Below are positions 34,546 through 44,632 of a stretch of 64,000 bases of DNA, piece after piece. Each line of letters opens with the position of its first letter. The stretch's first letter is position 1. The position numbers and the translations under genes are program-made. The notes below the pieces were generated by a model that worked only from the letters and a program-made list of their open reading frames with translations, had not been told where the DNA came from and made no database searches. Origin of the DNA: Bradyrhizobium paxllaeri (lineage in GTDB: Bacteria; Pseudomonadota; Alphaproteobacteria; Rhizobiales; Xanthobacteraceae); contig NZ_CP042968.1 in the NCBI RefSeq assembly GCF_001693515.2, positions 1,302,001 through 1,366,000 on the forward strand, in the 5' to 3' direction.

Positions 34546-34599
34546 AGCACCAGACTACGAATCTGGGGGTCAGGAGTTCGAATCTCTTCGGGCGCGCCA
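34546..34599 (+). other. tRNA-Arg(ACG) 3' half (attachment scar)
   Basis: The sequence agcaccagactacgaatct... ends gggcgcgcca. It has a perfect anticodon stem CCAGA/TCTGG with loop ctacgaa (ACG, Arg), a T-arm AGGAG-ttcgaat-CTCTT (one G-T pair) and a CCA end. No 5' acceptor or D-arm precedes it. It marks an end of an island integrated at a tRNA-Arg gene, a different target from the tRNA-Met scars. It closes the segment with the recombinase and toxin-antitoxin genes. Confidence 0.72.
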
Positions 34600-34992
34600 G
34601 TCAAATCAAGCACTTAGAAAAGCTCACCGTTTGAGTGCGAGAGATTAAAACGGTTTTTCAAACGGTGAATTTTATCGCGGGCTTATAGTGGTAAATTTTC
34701 CGCAAATCGACCGTTGCCGCAGCTTGATGCAATAGCCAACGTGGCATTGTGGTTGCTCGTTCAGCGTTCTTCGCGTGTTCACGGTTTTCTTGGGAATGCC
34801 TGCAAAGCGGAGCTCCAGAACGCGGCAAAATCTACGAAAGCTCACCTGAGATTGCGGCGGGCGCGTTCGCAGAATTTCCCGTTTGATTTCAAGCACTACC
34901 AACTATTGACAGCGGCTCCACCCAGCATGGAGTATCTTCGATGCTGACCGAAAACGTCGAAGCTGAACTTTGTTCAGCGATAAGGTCTGAGT
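34600..34992. other. intergenic stretch without recognisable gene
   Basis: About 390 comparatively AT-rich bases between the tRNA-Arg scar and the PIN-like gene. A 76-residue minus-strand frame (34672-34902) has no protein-like features and no start signal. I see nothing else of note. Confidence 0.5.
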
Positions 34993-35739
34993 ATGCGGAT
35001 ATCGTTCGACAGCAATGCTTGGGAAAAAATATTCGATCCGGCGGACTGCGATTGGAGACTTATTCGAGCTGCGCTCGCGAATAACCGGATCACTGGATTC
35101 ATAAGCGAAGCGAGCTTTCGGATCGAGGCAATTCGTAAGACCGATCGAACGGCCTATTTCGCCGAGCCTGCAATGCAGGTGCAGTTTCCCTTTTCCATAG
35201 TTGAGAGGGATGGCAAGCCCTACATTCAATTAATGACGATGGGCCCCGATGACGCCCGTCATCCTGGCCTGCCCGTTATCCAATCGGCAAAGCTAAAAAG
35301 TGCACTCGATGCGGGTATCAGGCTTATGCGCACCGCGTCATGGCTCGGATTACCCAGGCCGGTCGATATCGCTGACCCGGCGCTCTTTGCGCACGCAGCG
35401 CACGGGGACGGCGAGCGCGAGCAACGTCAGATTGATACCTTGGCCCGCATTGAGGCTCGGGGCGTAGGCAGGGCTGCATTTGAAGCCGCTGGTGGGTGGC
35501 AGGGTGCCAGCGGAGTGCTCCAGGAGAAGAGGTTTCGCAAGGCCTGTGCAGAATGGGCTGACGGGGAGATTGTCGCTGCCCACATAGCCTATCGAAACGA
35601 TATTTTGTGCACTAACGATCTGGCTCATGGAACGGTCCGATCGATTCTCAGTCCGACTAACAGAGCCTGGCTCAAGGCGGAGTTTGGGGTCCAATTTGCA
35701 ACACTGGACGAACTTCTCGGCCAGATCAGCGCGACGTGA
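34993..35739 (+). CDS. PIN-like domain protein, uncharacterised
   Basis: A 248-residue protein I do not recognise by family. It starts with a beta-strand and acidic residue (RISFDSNAWEKIFD) like the first motif of PIN nucleases, and near the C-terminus has AHIAYRNDILCTNDLAH, like the last PIN strand with its Asp pair. The region between is helical. A PIN-like RNase is the best guess. No antitoxin-like gene is beside it. It lies tail-to-tail with the NACHT C-terminal fragment, 25 bases apart. Confidence 0.6.
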   Translation: MRISFDSNAWEKIFDPADCDWRLIRAALANNRITGFISEASFRIEAIRKTDRTAYFAEPAMQVQFPFSIVERDGKPYIQLMTMGPDDARHPGLPVIQSAKLKSALDAGIRLMRTASWLGLPRPVDIADPALFAHAAHGDGEREQRQIDTLARIEARGVGRAAFEAAGGWQGASGVLQEKRFRKACAEWADGEIVAAHIAYRNDILCTNDLAHGTVRSILSPTNRAWLKAEFGVQFATLDELLGQISAT

Positions 35740-35763
35740 ACGGATCGGTCGCGACGGTGCCAA

Positions 35764-37933
35764 TTATGAGGCCTTCGCTTCTAGCGGCCACGGTCGTTCG
35801 GACATAACGTCTGGATGCCGGGCGTCGTCGGCTGCGATGCCGTATTCGTCTCGGAGCTTGTCAATAGCGTTGAGACATTGCTTGGCGATAGATGCTTCCA
35901 CGGATGAGCCATTGAGCAACTCGAAGAGCGCTTTACGCAATTTCCTCACAGGAGCCGGATAGATGTTGTAAGCGTTCGAGCCTTCGGCAGTGGGCACCTT
36001 GTCAACTGCCACAGCTTCCACAGCTCGCGCCATCTCGCCATTATAAGGCTCGTTATTCGCTGCGTACTTCTTGACCATGGCAAGAAGATCATCCGCGCCG
36101 GCCGCATCACCAAAGAAATGCTCAAGCATTGCCCGGCCCGGACCATTGCCAACCGTCTCGTAGCGTTTCCGCAGTTCAGGCTTTAACTCAGAAAATTTCT
36201 GCGCGTAATCCGCGAGTTGGCGACCGACATGCCACGCATCGACGCCATGAGGCCCAATCCCCAAGATACGCTCGATGAACAGATCGACGTACAAGAGCAC
36301 GGATCCGAGAGAGCCCCGGTTGAGGATCGCCTGCATCCAAGCGTGGTCGTCTGCTATATCTTTGTGTTCACGTGCCAGGCTTGTTAGCAGAGTGATCCCT
36401 GCTGCATCGGGCACGGCCGCAACCGCCCTTACCACACGTTCCCATCGCTTTGCCCAGTCACGGCCATAGAACGCCTTTACCTTGGCCAAGCCGTCAAACA
36501 CGGCTTCGGGCCGCGTCGTGAACGGCAGTAATTCGAGCCAAGGCTCGATTTCCCACGTGTTTTGCCGCTTGTGCCAAGCCTTGATTGGATCGTCACCGGC
36601 ATCCAAGAGCCAGTCGTCGATGGCCTGCATGACGAAATCCACATCGATGATTTGTCCATCGAGCACCATAGCAGCGAGGAGTGTCTGCTTCGTCGCCAAA
36701 GGCTGCGGCAAAGCCACAACCCGGGCAACGAGCTCATCACGATCGCCATGCGGCATACTTAAGGCGATGCGGGTTAAGTTGATAGCGAGCAACTGGTCCT
36801 CTTTTTCTGCCTCCGATCTTGCCAACCGGTTTATGGCCGCAAAAATCGGTGTCGCGAGCGCGTTGGCAGGTGTTGGCTGAGGCGATGCAGCTCTGCTCTT
36901 CCGGGCCGCGTCCACTCCGTCGAACCACGGCCACTGGCGATGAAAGCTTGGTTCGGGCAAGTTTAGTTGCCTGTCGGATATAGATTTGAGTATCAGCGCG
37001 GCCGAAAAGCCAAAGTTCCTTTCTTCGAGATATTCCTTAGCAATGGCCGCAACCGCGTCTCCGCCGAGACGGATGAAAGACGCTTGGTACTGATTGTCAT
37101 AGCGCATGCCTGCATCAGACGACGCTACGATATCTCCACGCCTCAAAGCGGCGGCGCGGCCTTGTTGCGCTCTTTTCAGGCGCACTAGTTCCTCGTACAG
37201 GAGACGTTTTAGTTGGGGTGCTAGTTCCTCAAAACCCAAACGACCAATGGCATTTGACACCTCGCTAAGCGCGTATCGTCCTGCGCTAGGTGATGCAATC
37301 ACCGCGTCGACCCAGCTTCGCAGAAGATCAATCCACGCGCCTTTGGTCGTTGGATCAATCGCTAGAGGTCTGCCGCGATCCTCATGGCGGGCACCGTGAT
37401 GAGACACAAGAGTTGCTAAGGCCGAAATGATGGAAGGATCGTCTGACTTTGCCTTGCGCAAGATGGTCGCAGCGAAAATCGCAGGGCGCGTGCACTGGAT
37501 TCTGGACTCGATGCGGTTATGCTCGTCCCACAGCGCGCGGTCGTTCCGATCCTTCCGCAACGCTTGCTTGATCGCTAGATATTTATCGAGGAGCGCCTCA
37601 ATTGTTGCTGGGCCAACCACTGCAGCAGCAGGATTGATCTTGCGATTCTCGCTACTAACGTCGAGGATGGCATCGACGATCGGTCCTTTATCGACCACGT
37701 CCAAGTCCGATAGAATTTCGTCAGCACGGTATGGCAGTTCAAGTCCTGCCTCCAGGCGCCGACGCAGTCCTTCGAGCAGAGCCGCAGGTGCATCTCGTTG
37801 CACGAGATAAAGCCAGCTGCGTTGCGGGTCGTTGACGACAAACTGCGGGTCTGCAATCGCCTTTGCAATCGCTGCGTCGCGTCCTGTTGCGGTGGGCAAT
37901 TGTTGAAAAAGGAGGCTCAACCGCTGCGACGGG
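35764..37933 (-). pseudogene. C-terminal half of an HNH-NACHT protein, cut off by an inversion
   Basis: An open frame of about 722 codons with no good start; the first possible start is a TTG at 37920 without a Shine-Dalgarno. It is a long run of helical repeats of the kind found C-terminal to NACHT ATPases (for example YDNQYQASFIRLGGDAVAAI, then NFGFSAALILKSI). The 5' edge abuts the RNase Z fragment with no spacer. Joined to the plus-strand frame ending at 60495, it continues exactly in frame (TIRD-PSQRLSLL), giving 1464 residues. As it stands it has lost its promoter, HNH and ATPase parts and is probably not functional. Confidence 0.8.
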
Positions 37934-37935
37934 TC
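37933..37935. other. left junction of a 22.6-kb inversion
   Basis: Minus-strand RNase Z codons stop matching after the ACG at 37937-37935. Minus-strand NACHT coding sequence begins at 37933. Base 37934 (A on the minus strand) belongs to neither restored frame and equals base 60495, so it looks like a one-base duplication at the join. No inverted repeat or insertion sequence is seen here or at 60495/60496. Confidence 0.8.
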
Positions 37936-38582
37936 GTTTGTGTTTCGGCATCGCCCACGATGACGAGCTTCCTGCGCCGCTCTGGCGGACCGAGAACGCC
38001 TTCGGGATCAATTGTCCTACCGTCCGCGAGTGTCGCCGGTCTTCCTTCCGCCAGCTCCTTGCGCACCGGACCGTCGGGCACGCCGAGGGCGGCAAGGCGG
38101 TCCGGCCGAAGGTGACGGCGAGCCCGACTTTCAAATGAGAATCCGAAGCTGTCGGTATCGCGGTGGCGAACCGGGAAGCAGGCAATTGTGAACTCGCCTC
38201 CGTCAATGACTTGACCTGCGGTCAGCGGAACAAGCTCGAGTGGAATGGGTGCCCTTCCCTCGCCCCAGAGGCCGGCGAGCATCCCGATGACGACTTCGAG
38301 TGTGGCCGGGCTTGCGTGTATCGTCATGACCTCAGTGCTCTGTCGCAGCCGCAGGGTCGAAAAGAGACCGGGAATGCCAAGCACGTGGTCGAAATGGCCG
38401 TGGGTCAACAAGAGCCGATCGAGCCTTCGAAAGCCCGCGCCGCTGCGGAGCAATTGGCGCTGCGTCCCTTCTCCGCAATCCACCAGAATGCGGTGACTTC
38501 CGGCCTCGACGAGGAGACCGGGATGATTCCGTTCAGCCGACGGAACGCTTGCCGATGTCCCTAGGAATGTGAGCGCGAACAT
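37935..38582 (-). pseudogene. rnz: RNase Z, N-terminal 216 codons
   Basis: This is the N-terminal part of RNase Z, the metallo-beta-lactamase endonuclease that trims tRNA 3' trailers. It begins FALTFLGTSASVPSAERNHPG and has the metal motif LLTHGHFDHVLGIPG, a third ligand region CFPVRHRDTDSFGF, and the strand LVIVGDAETQT. Then it runs into foreign sequence and stops at 37917. The missing end (ADLVRGADVLVIEATFLE and the HISGRY motif) is at 60496-60750 on the other strand. Rejoined, the gene gives 300 residues, normal for the family. Without the last metal ligands and helices this fragment should be inactive. It follows Ku by 79 bases in the same direction. Confidence 0.87.
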
Positions 38583-38661
38583 CGTAGGCCGGCTTTCCCT
38601 CTTACCGGCATTGGTACGAGAACGCTCACGCGTGGTTTTCGCCGATCACACGGTATCACAA

Positions 38662-39586
38662 TCAGGCGGACTTGCGCTGCGGCCTGGCTGCCGGCTTCTT
38701 CGCCGCCGTCTCCTTCTTTTTGCCGGCGATCGGCATCAACATTTCCTTCTGTCCGGCTGCCGCCTTGCGCGGCTTTTTCGCCGGCTTCTTCGTGGCCTTC
38801 GTTTCGGCCGCAGCCCCGCCGACGCTTCGTCGCAACGCCTCCATCAGATCGACGACGTTCTCGCCGCGGGGTCGCTCCTTTGGCGTGATCGGCTTGCCGG
38901 CACGCTTCTGGTTGATGAGGTCGATCAGGGCCGTTTCGTACTGATCCTCAAATTTCTCCGGCTCGAAGCGTCCGGACTTCTGGTTCACGATATGCCTGGC
39001 AAGATCCAGCATGTCCTTCGTGACTCTAACGTCCTGGATATCGTCGAAATACTCCTGTTCAGAGCGCACTTCGTAGGGGTAGCGCAACAAGGTACCAACC
39101 AGCCCTTTATCCAGTGGCTCAAGCGCGATGATGTGCTCGCGATTGGTCAACACCACGCGCCCGATCGCGACCTTGTTCATCTCCCGGATGGTTTCGCGGA
39201 TGACCGCGAAAGCGTCGTGACCGACCTTCCCGTCTGGACGCAGATAGTAGGGACGGATCAGGTAACGCGGATCGATCTCGGACTTCTCGACGAACTCGTC
39301 AATTTCGATGGTACGCGTGGACTCCAGCGCGATCTCTTCGAGCTCTTCCTTCGTCATCTCGATGAACTGGTCTTTCTCGAGCTGGTAACCCTTGACGATG
39401 TCCTCGTTGGCGACCTCCTCCCCGGTGTCCGCGTCGACCTTTGAGGTATTTGATGCGGTGACCGGTCTGCCGATTGAGTTGGTTGAACGAGATTTTCTCG
39501 GACTCGGAGGTGGCTGGATACAGCGCGACCGGGCAAGTGACGAGGGACAGGCGCAAAAAGCCTTTCCAGTTGGCGCGGGGGGCCAT
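38662..39586 (-). pseudogene. ku: Ku homologue, copy 1, with one frameshift
   Basis: Bacterial Ku binds DNA ends in non-homologous end joining and recruits LigD. The N-terminal part starts at 39586 (MAPRANWKGFLRLSLVTCP) and runs in one frame to GHRIKYLK; the rest continues in another frame from VDADTGEEVANEDIVKGYQ to the lysine-rich tail. One extra G near 39438-39442 (aaaggtcgac where aaagtcgac would keep the frame) explains the break. The core domain, the conserved YYLRPDGK segment and the C-terminal KKPAKKPRK tail are otherwise intact, so this is either a recent mutation or a base-level error. No ligD is in the window. Confidence 0.85.
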
Positions 39587-39766
39587 GTACGCAGAACTCC
39601 GTTTTCGGGGCAGCTCAGATTCAAGACGATCGAAAGGGGCTGGTTCCGACATGCCGCCCGGGTTTTGCGACTCAATTTGGATACGCACCGTCGACACCAG
39701 AAAAGATCATTTACATCCGCCGTTGGTCGGACTCGACATCTGTTCTTGATATGTTCTAATTATGCC

Positions 39767-40171
39767 ATGAGCGATCGACCCGCGAGTTGGCGGATGCCTA
39801 CCCCGAAACAAATGGAAAAGCTGGCCGCTTCGATTGGAGGTAAATCCATAGGGGCGCCTCATCTTGGCCCACAAGACGAGATGCCGGACGAATATTGGCA
39901 GGCCGTGCTGAATGATGCCTATGCCGGCAGCAGGCCTTTGAGACAACCGAGCGCGGGGCAGCGCCTCTCCGAAATCCCGCAACATATCCTGCGGGTGTCC
40001 TGTCGCAGATGCGAGCGCATTGTCGAGATCCAGAAGGCCGACGCCGTCCGGCTGTACGGGCAGCAAGCCAGCTGGAGGGAGGTGGGGCAGCGGCTGCTCG
40101 ACAACACCTGCCAGAACCGGACTGGCCGTCATGAGGAAGACGGCTGCTGGCCGGCCTTCGAGCCTATCTGA
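39767..40171 (+). CDS. small zinc-ribbon-like protein, uncharacterised
   Basis: A 134-residue protein of unknown function. The C-terminal half has paired cysteines (RVSCRRCERI, then DNTCQNRTG and EDGCW), suggesting a bound zinc. The N-terminal half is hydrophilic. The ATG at 39767 follows an AT-rich, promoter-like stretch; the frame is open further upstream only because it shadows the Ku gene. It is divergent from Ku and heads a same-direction run with another zinc-ribbon gene, SRAP and dinB, so a DNA-repair link is likely by association only. Confidence 0.65.
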   Translation: MSDRPASWRMPTPKQMEKLAASIGGKSIGAPHLGPQDEMPDEYWQAVLNDAYAGSRPLRQPSAGQRLSEIPQHILRVSCRRCERIVEIQKADAVRLYGQQASWREVGQRLLDNTCQNRTGRHEEDGCWPAFEPI

Positions 40172-40193
40172 TCATGGCCCGGCGTCGCTCCGG

Positions 40194-40643
40194 ATGACTC
40201 CCAAGTATCACCCGACGCCCCTGTCTGGCAGAGACCGCAAGGCCTTGAAGAAGGAGCTCGGCAAGGCGCGGGCGATGACAGGCATTTTGGCCATTCAGTC
40301 AGACGAGTTGCGCGCCAAGGGAGATGCACTGATCCGCCAGGCCGATCGGCTCCTGGCTGAAAGCTGGAACGAGCGGATGTGGGCGGACGGAGAACCGATC
40401 GATCCCTCTCCGACCGTCGACCAGGCGATAAACGGCGGCTATCCTTTGCTTCAGATCGAGTGCTCGCGCTGCAAGGCGCCGAGCCAGGTCGATCTGGCTG
40501 CCCTGCCCCATCCATCGACAACCTTCGTTCATGATCTCGCCGGCAGGCTGCGCTGTCAGAAATGCGCCAAGGCGGGCCGTCGCCCCGCGGCGACGCTGCT
40601 GCAACTAACTCAGCGGCCGCGCATCGTGCCACCGGAGGACTGA
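40194..40643 (+). CDS. small zinc-ribbon-like protein with coiled-coil, uncharacterised
   Basis: A 149-residue protein. It begins [21 protein letters not shown] and continues as a charged helix. Later it has two CxxC pairs ([10 protein letters not shown] and [11 protein letters not shown]) that could form one zinc site. The start at 40194 is 22 bases after the preceding stop; upstream residues in this frame shadow the neighbour. Its stop lies just before the SRAP start at 40646, so the genes are tightly linked. I do not recognise a function. Confidence 0.65.
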   Translation: MTPKYHPTPLSGRDRKALKKELGKARAMTGILAIQSDELRAKGDALIRQADRLLAESWNERMWADGEPIDPSPTVDQAINGGYPLLQIECSRCKAPSQVDLAALPHPSTTFVHDLAGRLRCQKCAKAGRRPAATLLQLTQRPRIVPPED

Positions 40644-40645
40644 AC

Positions 40646-41374
40646 GTGTGCAATCTCTATTCGATGACCAAGAACGTTGACGCGATCCGCCGCCTGTTCA
40701 ACGCACTCAACAGTCACGTTGGCAACCTGCCTTCCATGCCCGGCATCTTTCCGGACTACCCAGCGCCGATTATTCGCAACGCGCCCGACGGTCGTGAGAT
40801 CGTCATGGCTCGATGGGGCATGCCGTCCTCCCAGCAGGCGCTCCTGGATGCCACCAAGAAGCGAGCCCAAAAACTCGAGGCCAAGGGTAAGCCGGTCGAT
40901 TTCAAGGAATTGCTTCGGATGGAGCCAGACAGTGGCACCACCAACATCCGAAACGTGAGCAGCGCACATTGGAAGCGGTGGCTCGCGACCGAGCACCGTT
41001 GCCTGGTCCCTTTAACGTCATTCAGCGAGTACGACACGATCGATGGCAAGAAGGTGCCGGTATGGTTCGCTCCGGACGAAAGCCGCCCGCTGCTGGCGTT
41101 CGCTGGCCTCTGGACGAACTGGACCAGCGTCCGGAAGGCCAAGGAAGGAGAAGTCACAATCGACGTCTACGCCTTCCTGACCTGCAAGCCGAACGCCGAG
41201 GTGGAACGCGTCCATCCGAAGGCGATGCCGGTGATCCTGACCACAAACGAAGAGTACGACGTCTGGCTGCGCGCTCCTTGGGACGAGGCCAAGGCGCTCC
41301 AGCGGCCGTTGCCAGACGGGGCGCTAAAGATCGTGGCTACGGGCGAAAAGGAAGATCCCGCGCTAGCCGCCTGA
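40646..41374 (+). CDS. SRAP domain protein (HMCES/YedK family)
   Basis: A 242-residue SRAP protein; family members form a stable covalent link to abasic sites in single-stranded DNA. The start codon is a GTG at 40646 preceded by GGAGG. This puts the catalytic cysteine at position 2 ([10 protein letters not shown]), as required. Other marks are the RWGMPSS loop, [22 protein letters not shown] with the active-site region, and the conserved histidine in [12 protein letters not shown]. The length is normal. It sits in a repair-gene run before dinB. Confidence 0.92.
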   Translation: MCNLYSMTKNVDAIRRLFNALNSHVGNLPSMPGIFPDYPAPIIRNAPDGREIVMARWGMPSSQQALLDATKKRAQKLEAKGKPVDFKELLRMEPDSGTTNIRNVSSAHWKRWLATEHRCLVPLTSFSEYDTIDGKKVPVWFAPDESRPLLAFAGLWTNWTSVRKAKEGEVTIDVYAFLTCKPNAEVERVHPKAMPVILTTNEEYDVWLRAPWDEAKALQRPLPDGALKIVATGEKEDPALAA

Positions 41375-41498
41375 CATCCACAGACGGACGGAACACGTGG
41401 AAAAGCCATAGGCCATGCAATTCGGAATCTCTGACCTGTGTTAGCAGCCCGGAACCGACGGCGAGGCGTGAGGATTCGCCCGCTAGGAGCGATTTCGA

Positions 41499-41765
41499 AT
41501 GCTGATGACCAAGGACAGGCAACCAGCGATCCGGACGCTACGCGGCTGGGCGATTTCGACGCTCAGCGAGGCCGGCGCCATTCGCGAATGCGAGGAGCAT
41601 GGGTGGATGCAGGACCGCGCCGATCCGCATGCCCGCGACCGCGCATTCCAGATCGCTCGGATGGATCCGCCGGCCGGCGTTTCGTCGCAAGTGGCCGCCG
41701 TCGCGATTGCCGAGGTGCTGGACTCGATCGGCGACACCTGCCCTGAATGTCCCTCGGCGGATTGA
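41499..41765 (+). CDS. small conserved-looking protein of unknown function
   Basis: An 88-residue protein between SRAP and dinB, in the same direction. It contains a predicted helix (RTLRGWAISTLSEAGAIREC), an acidic middle with HGWMQDRADPHARDRAF, and a C-terminal CPEC pair. Its placement and codon usage suggest a real gene. I cannot assign a function. Confidence 0.6.
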   Translation: MLMTKDRQPAIRTLRGWAISTLSEAGAIRECEEHGWMQDRADPHARDRAFQIARMDPPAGVSSQVAAVAIAEVLDSIGDTCPECPSAD

Positions 41766-41813
41766 GGCTTATCTGGTCGCGACTTGGCTTGCGGTCCCCT
41801 GTACAATCCACCC

Positions 41814-42917
41814 ATGGTCCCGCCCGATCCGAAACACAGCGTTTCGTCCGCGCCTCACCGCAAGATCATCCATATCGACATGGATGCCTTCTACGCGTCG
41901 GTCGAGCAGCGCGACAATCCGGACTTGCGCGGCAAGCCGGTGGCAGTGGGCGGTTCGGCCGAGCGCGGCGTCGTCGCCGCCGCGAGCTATGAAGCCCGCC
42001 AGTACGGCGTTCGCTCGGCCATGCCGTCGGTCACCGCGAAACGCCAGTGTCCGGATCTGATCTTCGTCAAGCCGCGTTTCGAAGTTTACAAGGCGGTCAG
42101 CCGACAGATTCGCGATATCTTCGCCGAGCACACCCCAATTATCGAGCCACTTTCGCTCGACGAGGCCTACCTCGACGTCACCGAAAACCTGCAAGGCATC
42201 CTGCTTGCCAGAGACGTCGCGCTGCGGATCCGAGAGAAGATCAAGGCTGAAACCGGCCTGAACGCGTCGGCGGGCATCTCCTATAACAAGTTCCTGGCGA
42301 AGCTCGCCTCCGATCACCGCAAACCCAACGGGCAGTACGTTATCTCGCCGGAGATGGGACCGGCCTTCGTCGAGACGTTGCCGGTCGGGAAGTTTCACGG
42401 CATCGGGCCGGCAACCGCCGCCAAATTCAACGCGTTTGGGATTTGGACCGGCCTCGACATTCGCAATCAGTCCCTCGCGTTCCTGCAGGAGAACTTCGGC
42501 AAGTCCGGCACCTACTATTACTGGATTTCGCGCGGCGTCGACGACCGCCCCGTGCGGGCCAATCGCATCCGCAAATCGGTCGGCGCCGAAAACACGTTCT
42601 TCACCGATCTCACGGAATTCGACGCGATGGTGGCGGAGCTCCAATCGCTGATAGAGAAGGTCTGGCGATATTGCGAGTCGGCGGGCACTCGGGGGCGAAC
42701 GGTCACACTTAAAGTGAAGTTCGCCGACTTCGAGATCATCACGCGCAGCCGATCCGTGTCTGCGCCCGTCGCGAACCGCGATGATCTCGCGCGCCTGGCG
42801 ATCGGCCTGCTGGAAGACGCCATGCCCCTTTCAAAAGCGGTCCGCCTCCTGGGAGTGTCGCTGTCTTCCCTGCAAGGTGAGAACGACACGGAGCCGCAAC
42901 TGGATTTCGGAATTTGA
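41814..42917 (+). CDS. dinB: DNA polymerase IV (Y family)
   Basis: A 367-residue translesion polymerase. Catalytic motifs are HIDMDAFYASVEQRDNP (about residues 23-39), with the first metal-binding aspartate, and PLSLDEAYLDVTE (about 116-128), with the catalytic Asp-Glu pair. The helix-hairpin-helix region (FHGIGPATAAKFNAFG) and little-finger domain follow. The last residues ELDF-like tail (TEPQLDFGI) resembles a beta-clamp binding motif. I use the ATG at 41814; the frame opens 10 codons earlier. It lies 48 bases after the small gene. A degraded umuC is found about 5 kb on. Confidence 0.93.
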   Translation: MVPPDPKHSVSSAPHRKIIHIDMDAFYASVEQRDNPDLRGKPVAVGGSAERGVVAAASYEARQYGVRSAMPSVTAKRQCPDLIFVKPRFEVYKAVSRQIRDIFAEHTPIIEPLSLDEAYLDVTENLQGILLARDVALRIREKIKAETGLNASAGISYNKFLAKLASDHRKPNGQYVISPEMGPAFVETLPVGKFHGIGPATAAKFNAFGIWTGLDIRNQSLAFLQENFGKSGTYYYWISRGVDDRPVRANRIRKSVGAENTFFTDLTEFDAMVAELQSLIEKVWRYCESAGTRGRTVTLKVKFADFEIITRSRSVSAPVANRDDLARLAIGLLEDAMPLSKAVRLLGVSLSSLQGENDTEPQLDFGI

Positions 42918-43201
42918 ACCGGAATAGGCCAACGCGGTAAGCGTCCAGCCATTCTACGTGATGGCATCGGTTAACCGGGGTGATTAGTCTCAAGATACAG
43001 CCGCTCCTTTGGTTGAATCTTGGTTCCAAGTGTTGAAACTGCACGCCAGAATCGCCGGATGTGTCGGCCCTTTCATCAGCGCCCACGTACGCAAGACATG
43101 GTCGTTCGTTGATAAGATCAAGGGGACAAAGGGGCTGCCGACGCGTTAGCATCGCGGACCTGACCTCCTCGGCGTTTTGATTGCTTGCAAGCGGAGAGAC
43201 C

Positions 43202-44308
43202 ATGCGGGTTGTGATTTGCGGTGGCGGCGTAGTGGGCGCCTGCACGGCCTACTTCCTCAGCCGACGCGGCGCCCAAGTGATCGTGGTTGAGAGCACCGAG
43301 GTTGCCGCCGCAGCATCTGGAAAGGCCGGCGGATTTCTGGCACTCGACTGGTGTGCCGGCACGCCGTTAGACGCACTGGCCCGACGCAGTTTCCAGCTGC
43401 ACGCTGCTTTGCCGCAGGAGATCGCCGACGATTGGGGCTATCGTCCCATGACCGCTTACGGCGGCTTCGTCGCTTCCGAGCGCGACCCGCGCCGCCAGAA
43501 GCCTTCGGAGCTCGATTGGCTCTCCAACGGGGTTGTTATTGCGTCGCGGTTAAGCACCCCTGAGACGACGGCAATTGTTCATCCCCGCATGTTCACCTCC
43601 GCTATGATGCGCGCCGCCCAAGCGCGCGGCGCCGAACTGCGCCGCGGGCGCGCTACTGGCGTGGTGAGGCATACCCACGCGACGACTGTGCGGGACGTCG
43701 AAGTTGACGGCGAGATCCTTGAGGCAGACGCCGTCGTTGTCGCCATGGGACCGTGGTCATTGCTGGCGGCGGAATGGATGAGCTTGCCGGCCGTTTTCGG
43801 GCAGCGTAGTCCGAGTCTTGTCTACGATACCGGCGCAGACGTTCCCCCACACGCACTATTTCTAGACTATCACGACGAGACCAGCGACATGGTCAGCGTC
43901 GAGGTGTTTCCGCGCGCAGACGGCAGCACCCATATTACGGCTCTATCCGACGTGGTCCCGCTGCCGATCGACCCCGCCGCCGTAAAACCGGATTCAGAGG
44001 CCATCGGTCGCCTGCAGGCCATCGCCGAACGATTGTCGCCGGTTTTCCGCCCAGAGAGGATCGTCGCGCGGCAAGCCTGTTTCCGACCGGTCACACATGA
44101 CGGCTTGCCGCTGATAGGCAAAGTCCCAGGCAGCGAGGGGCTCTATGTCGCTACCGGGCACAATGTCTGGGGTATCCTCAACTCACCAGCGACCGGAGAA
44201 GCAATTGCCGAATTGATCGCGGATGGCGCAGCACAAAGCGTCGACTTGGCGCCGTTCGACCCGATAAGGCTGCCTGCGCTCGACCCGTCGCTGCTGCGTA
44301 CGAGTTGA
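43202..44308 (+). CDS. FAD-dependent oxidoreductase, DAO (D-amino-acid oxidase-like) family
   Basis: A 368-residue flavoprotein. The dinucleotide-binding start is VVICGGGVVGACTAYFLSRRG, followed by ASGKAGGFLALDW. The FAD-binding end is HDGLPLIGKVPGSEGLYVATGHNVWGI. The middle is a substrate-binding sheet typical of sarcosine/glycine oxidase-like proteins. GGAGAG precedes the ATG at 43202. It stands alone between dinB and a defence-like region, with 284 empty bases before it. The substrate is unknown. Confidence 0.87.
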   Translation: MRVVICGGGVVGACTAYFLSRRGAQVIVVESTEVAAAASGKAGGFLALDWCAGTPLDALARRSFQLHAALPQEIADDWGYRPMTAYGGFVASERDPRRQKPSELDWLSNGVVIASRLSTPETTAIVHPRMFTSAMMRAAQARGAELRRGRATGVVRHTHATTVRDVEVDGEILEADAVVVAMGPWSLLAAEWMSLPAVFGQRSPSLVYDTGADVPPHALFLDYHDETSDMVSVEVFPRADGSTHITALSDVVPLPIDPAAVKPDSEAIGRLQAIAERLSPVFRPERIVARQACFRPVTHDGLPLIGKVPGSEGLYVATGHNVWGILNSPATGEAIAELIADGAAQSVDLAPFDPIRLPALDPSLLRTS

Positions 44309-44632
44309 ACGTCGATCGAACTTCGCACATCGGACGTTATGGAGTATCGGGCTGACTGACAAGCTTGATGTGATTTGCTCATCGTCGACCAATTGACACC
44401 GTTTGCGGCCAAACGCACCGCCCGCTGATTCAAGCCTGAATGGCCCGGCACCGGTCATTGCGGCTTGAACATTTATGGATCGCGAGCCCAGCGGCTCCGC
44501 AAAAAGGTCACTCGAAGTGATGTACGACAACTTTTTGCTCAAGGCGCAGCTGTGGCTTTGTGACCAACTACAGTTTCATGTGACTGACATCAGCTCACTA
44601 GAAGTCTGATCTCTGATAGCGGACAGTGATCG
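44309..44632. other. intergenic stretch without recognisable gene
   Basis: About 320 bases between the convergent oxidoreductase and the gene at 44633. I see no gene, no repeat from the island-end families and no clear terminator hairpin. Confidence 0.5.

Noticed and set aside
34546..34599. Possible tRNA-Arg(ACG) gene
   Set aside because: The 5' half is missing; upstream bases are AT-rich and cannot pair with the acceptor.
34672..34902. Small minus-strand frame of 76 codons
   Set aside because: No ribosome-binding site, no recognisable domain and no conserved-looking pattern.
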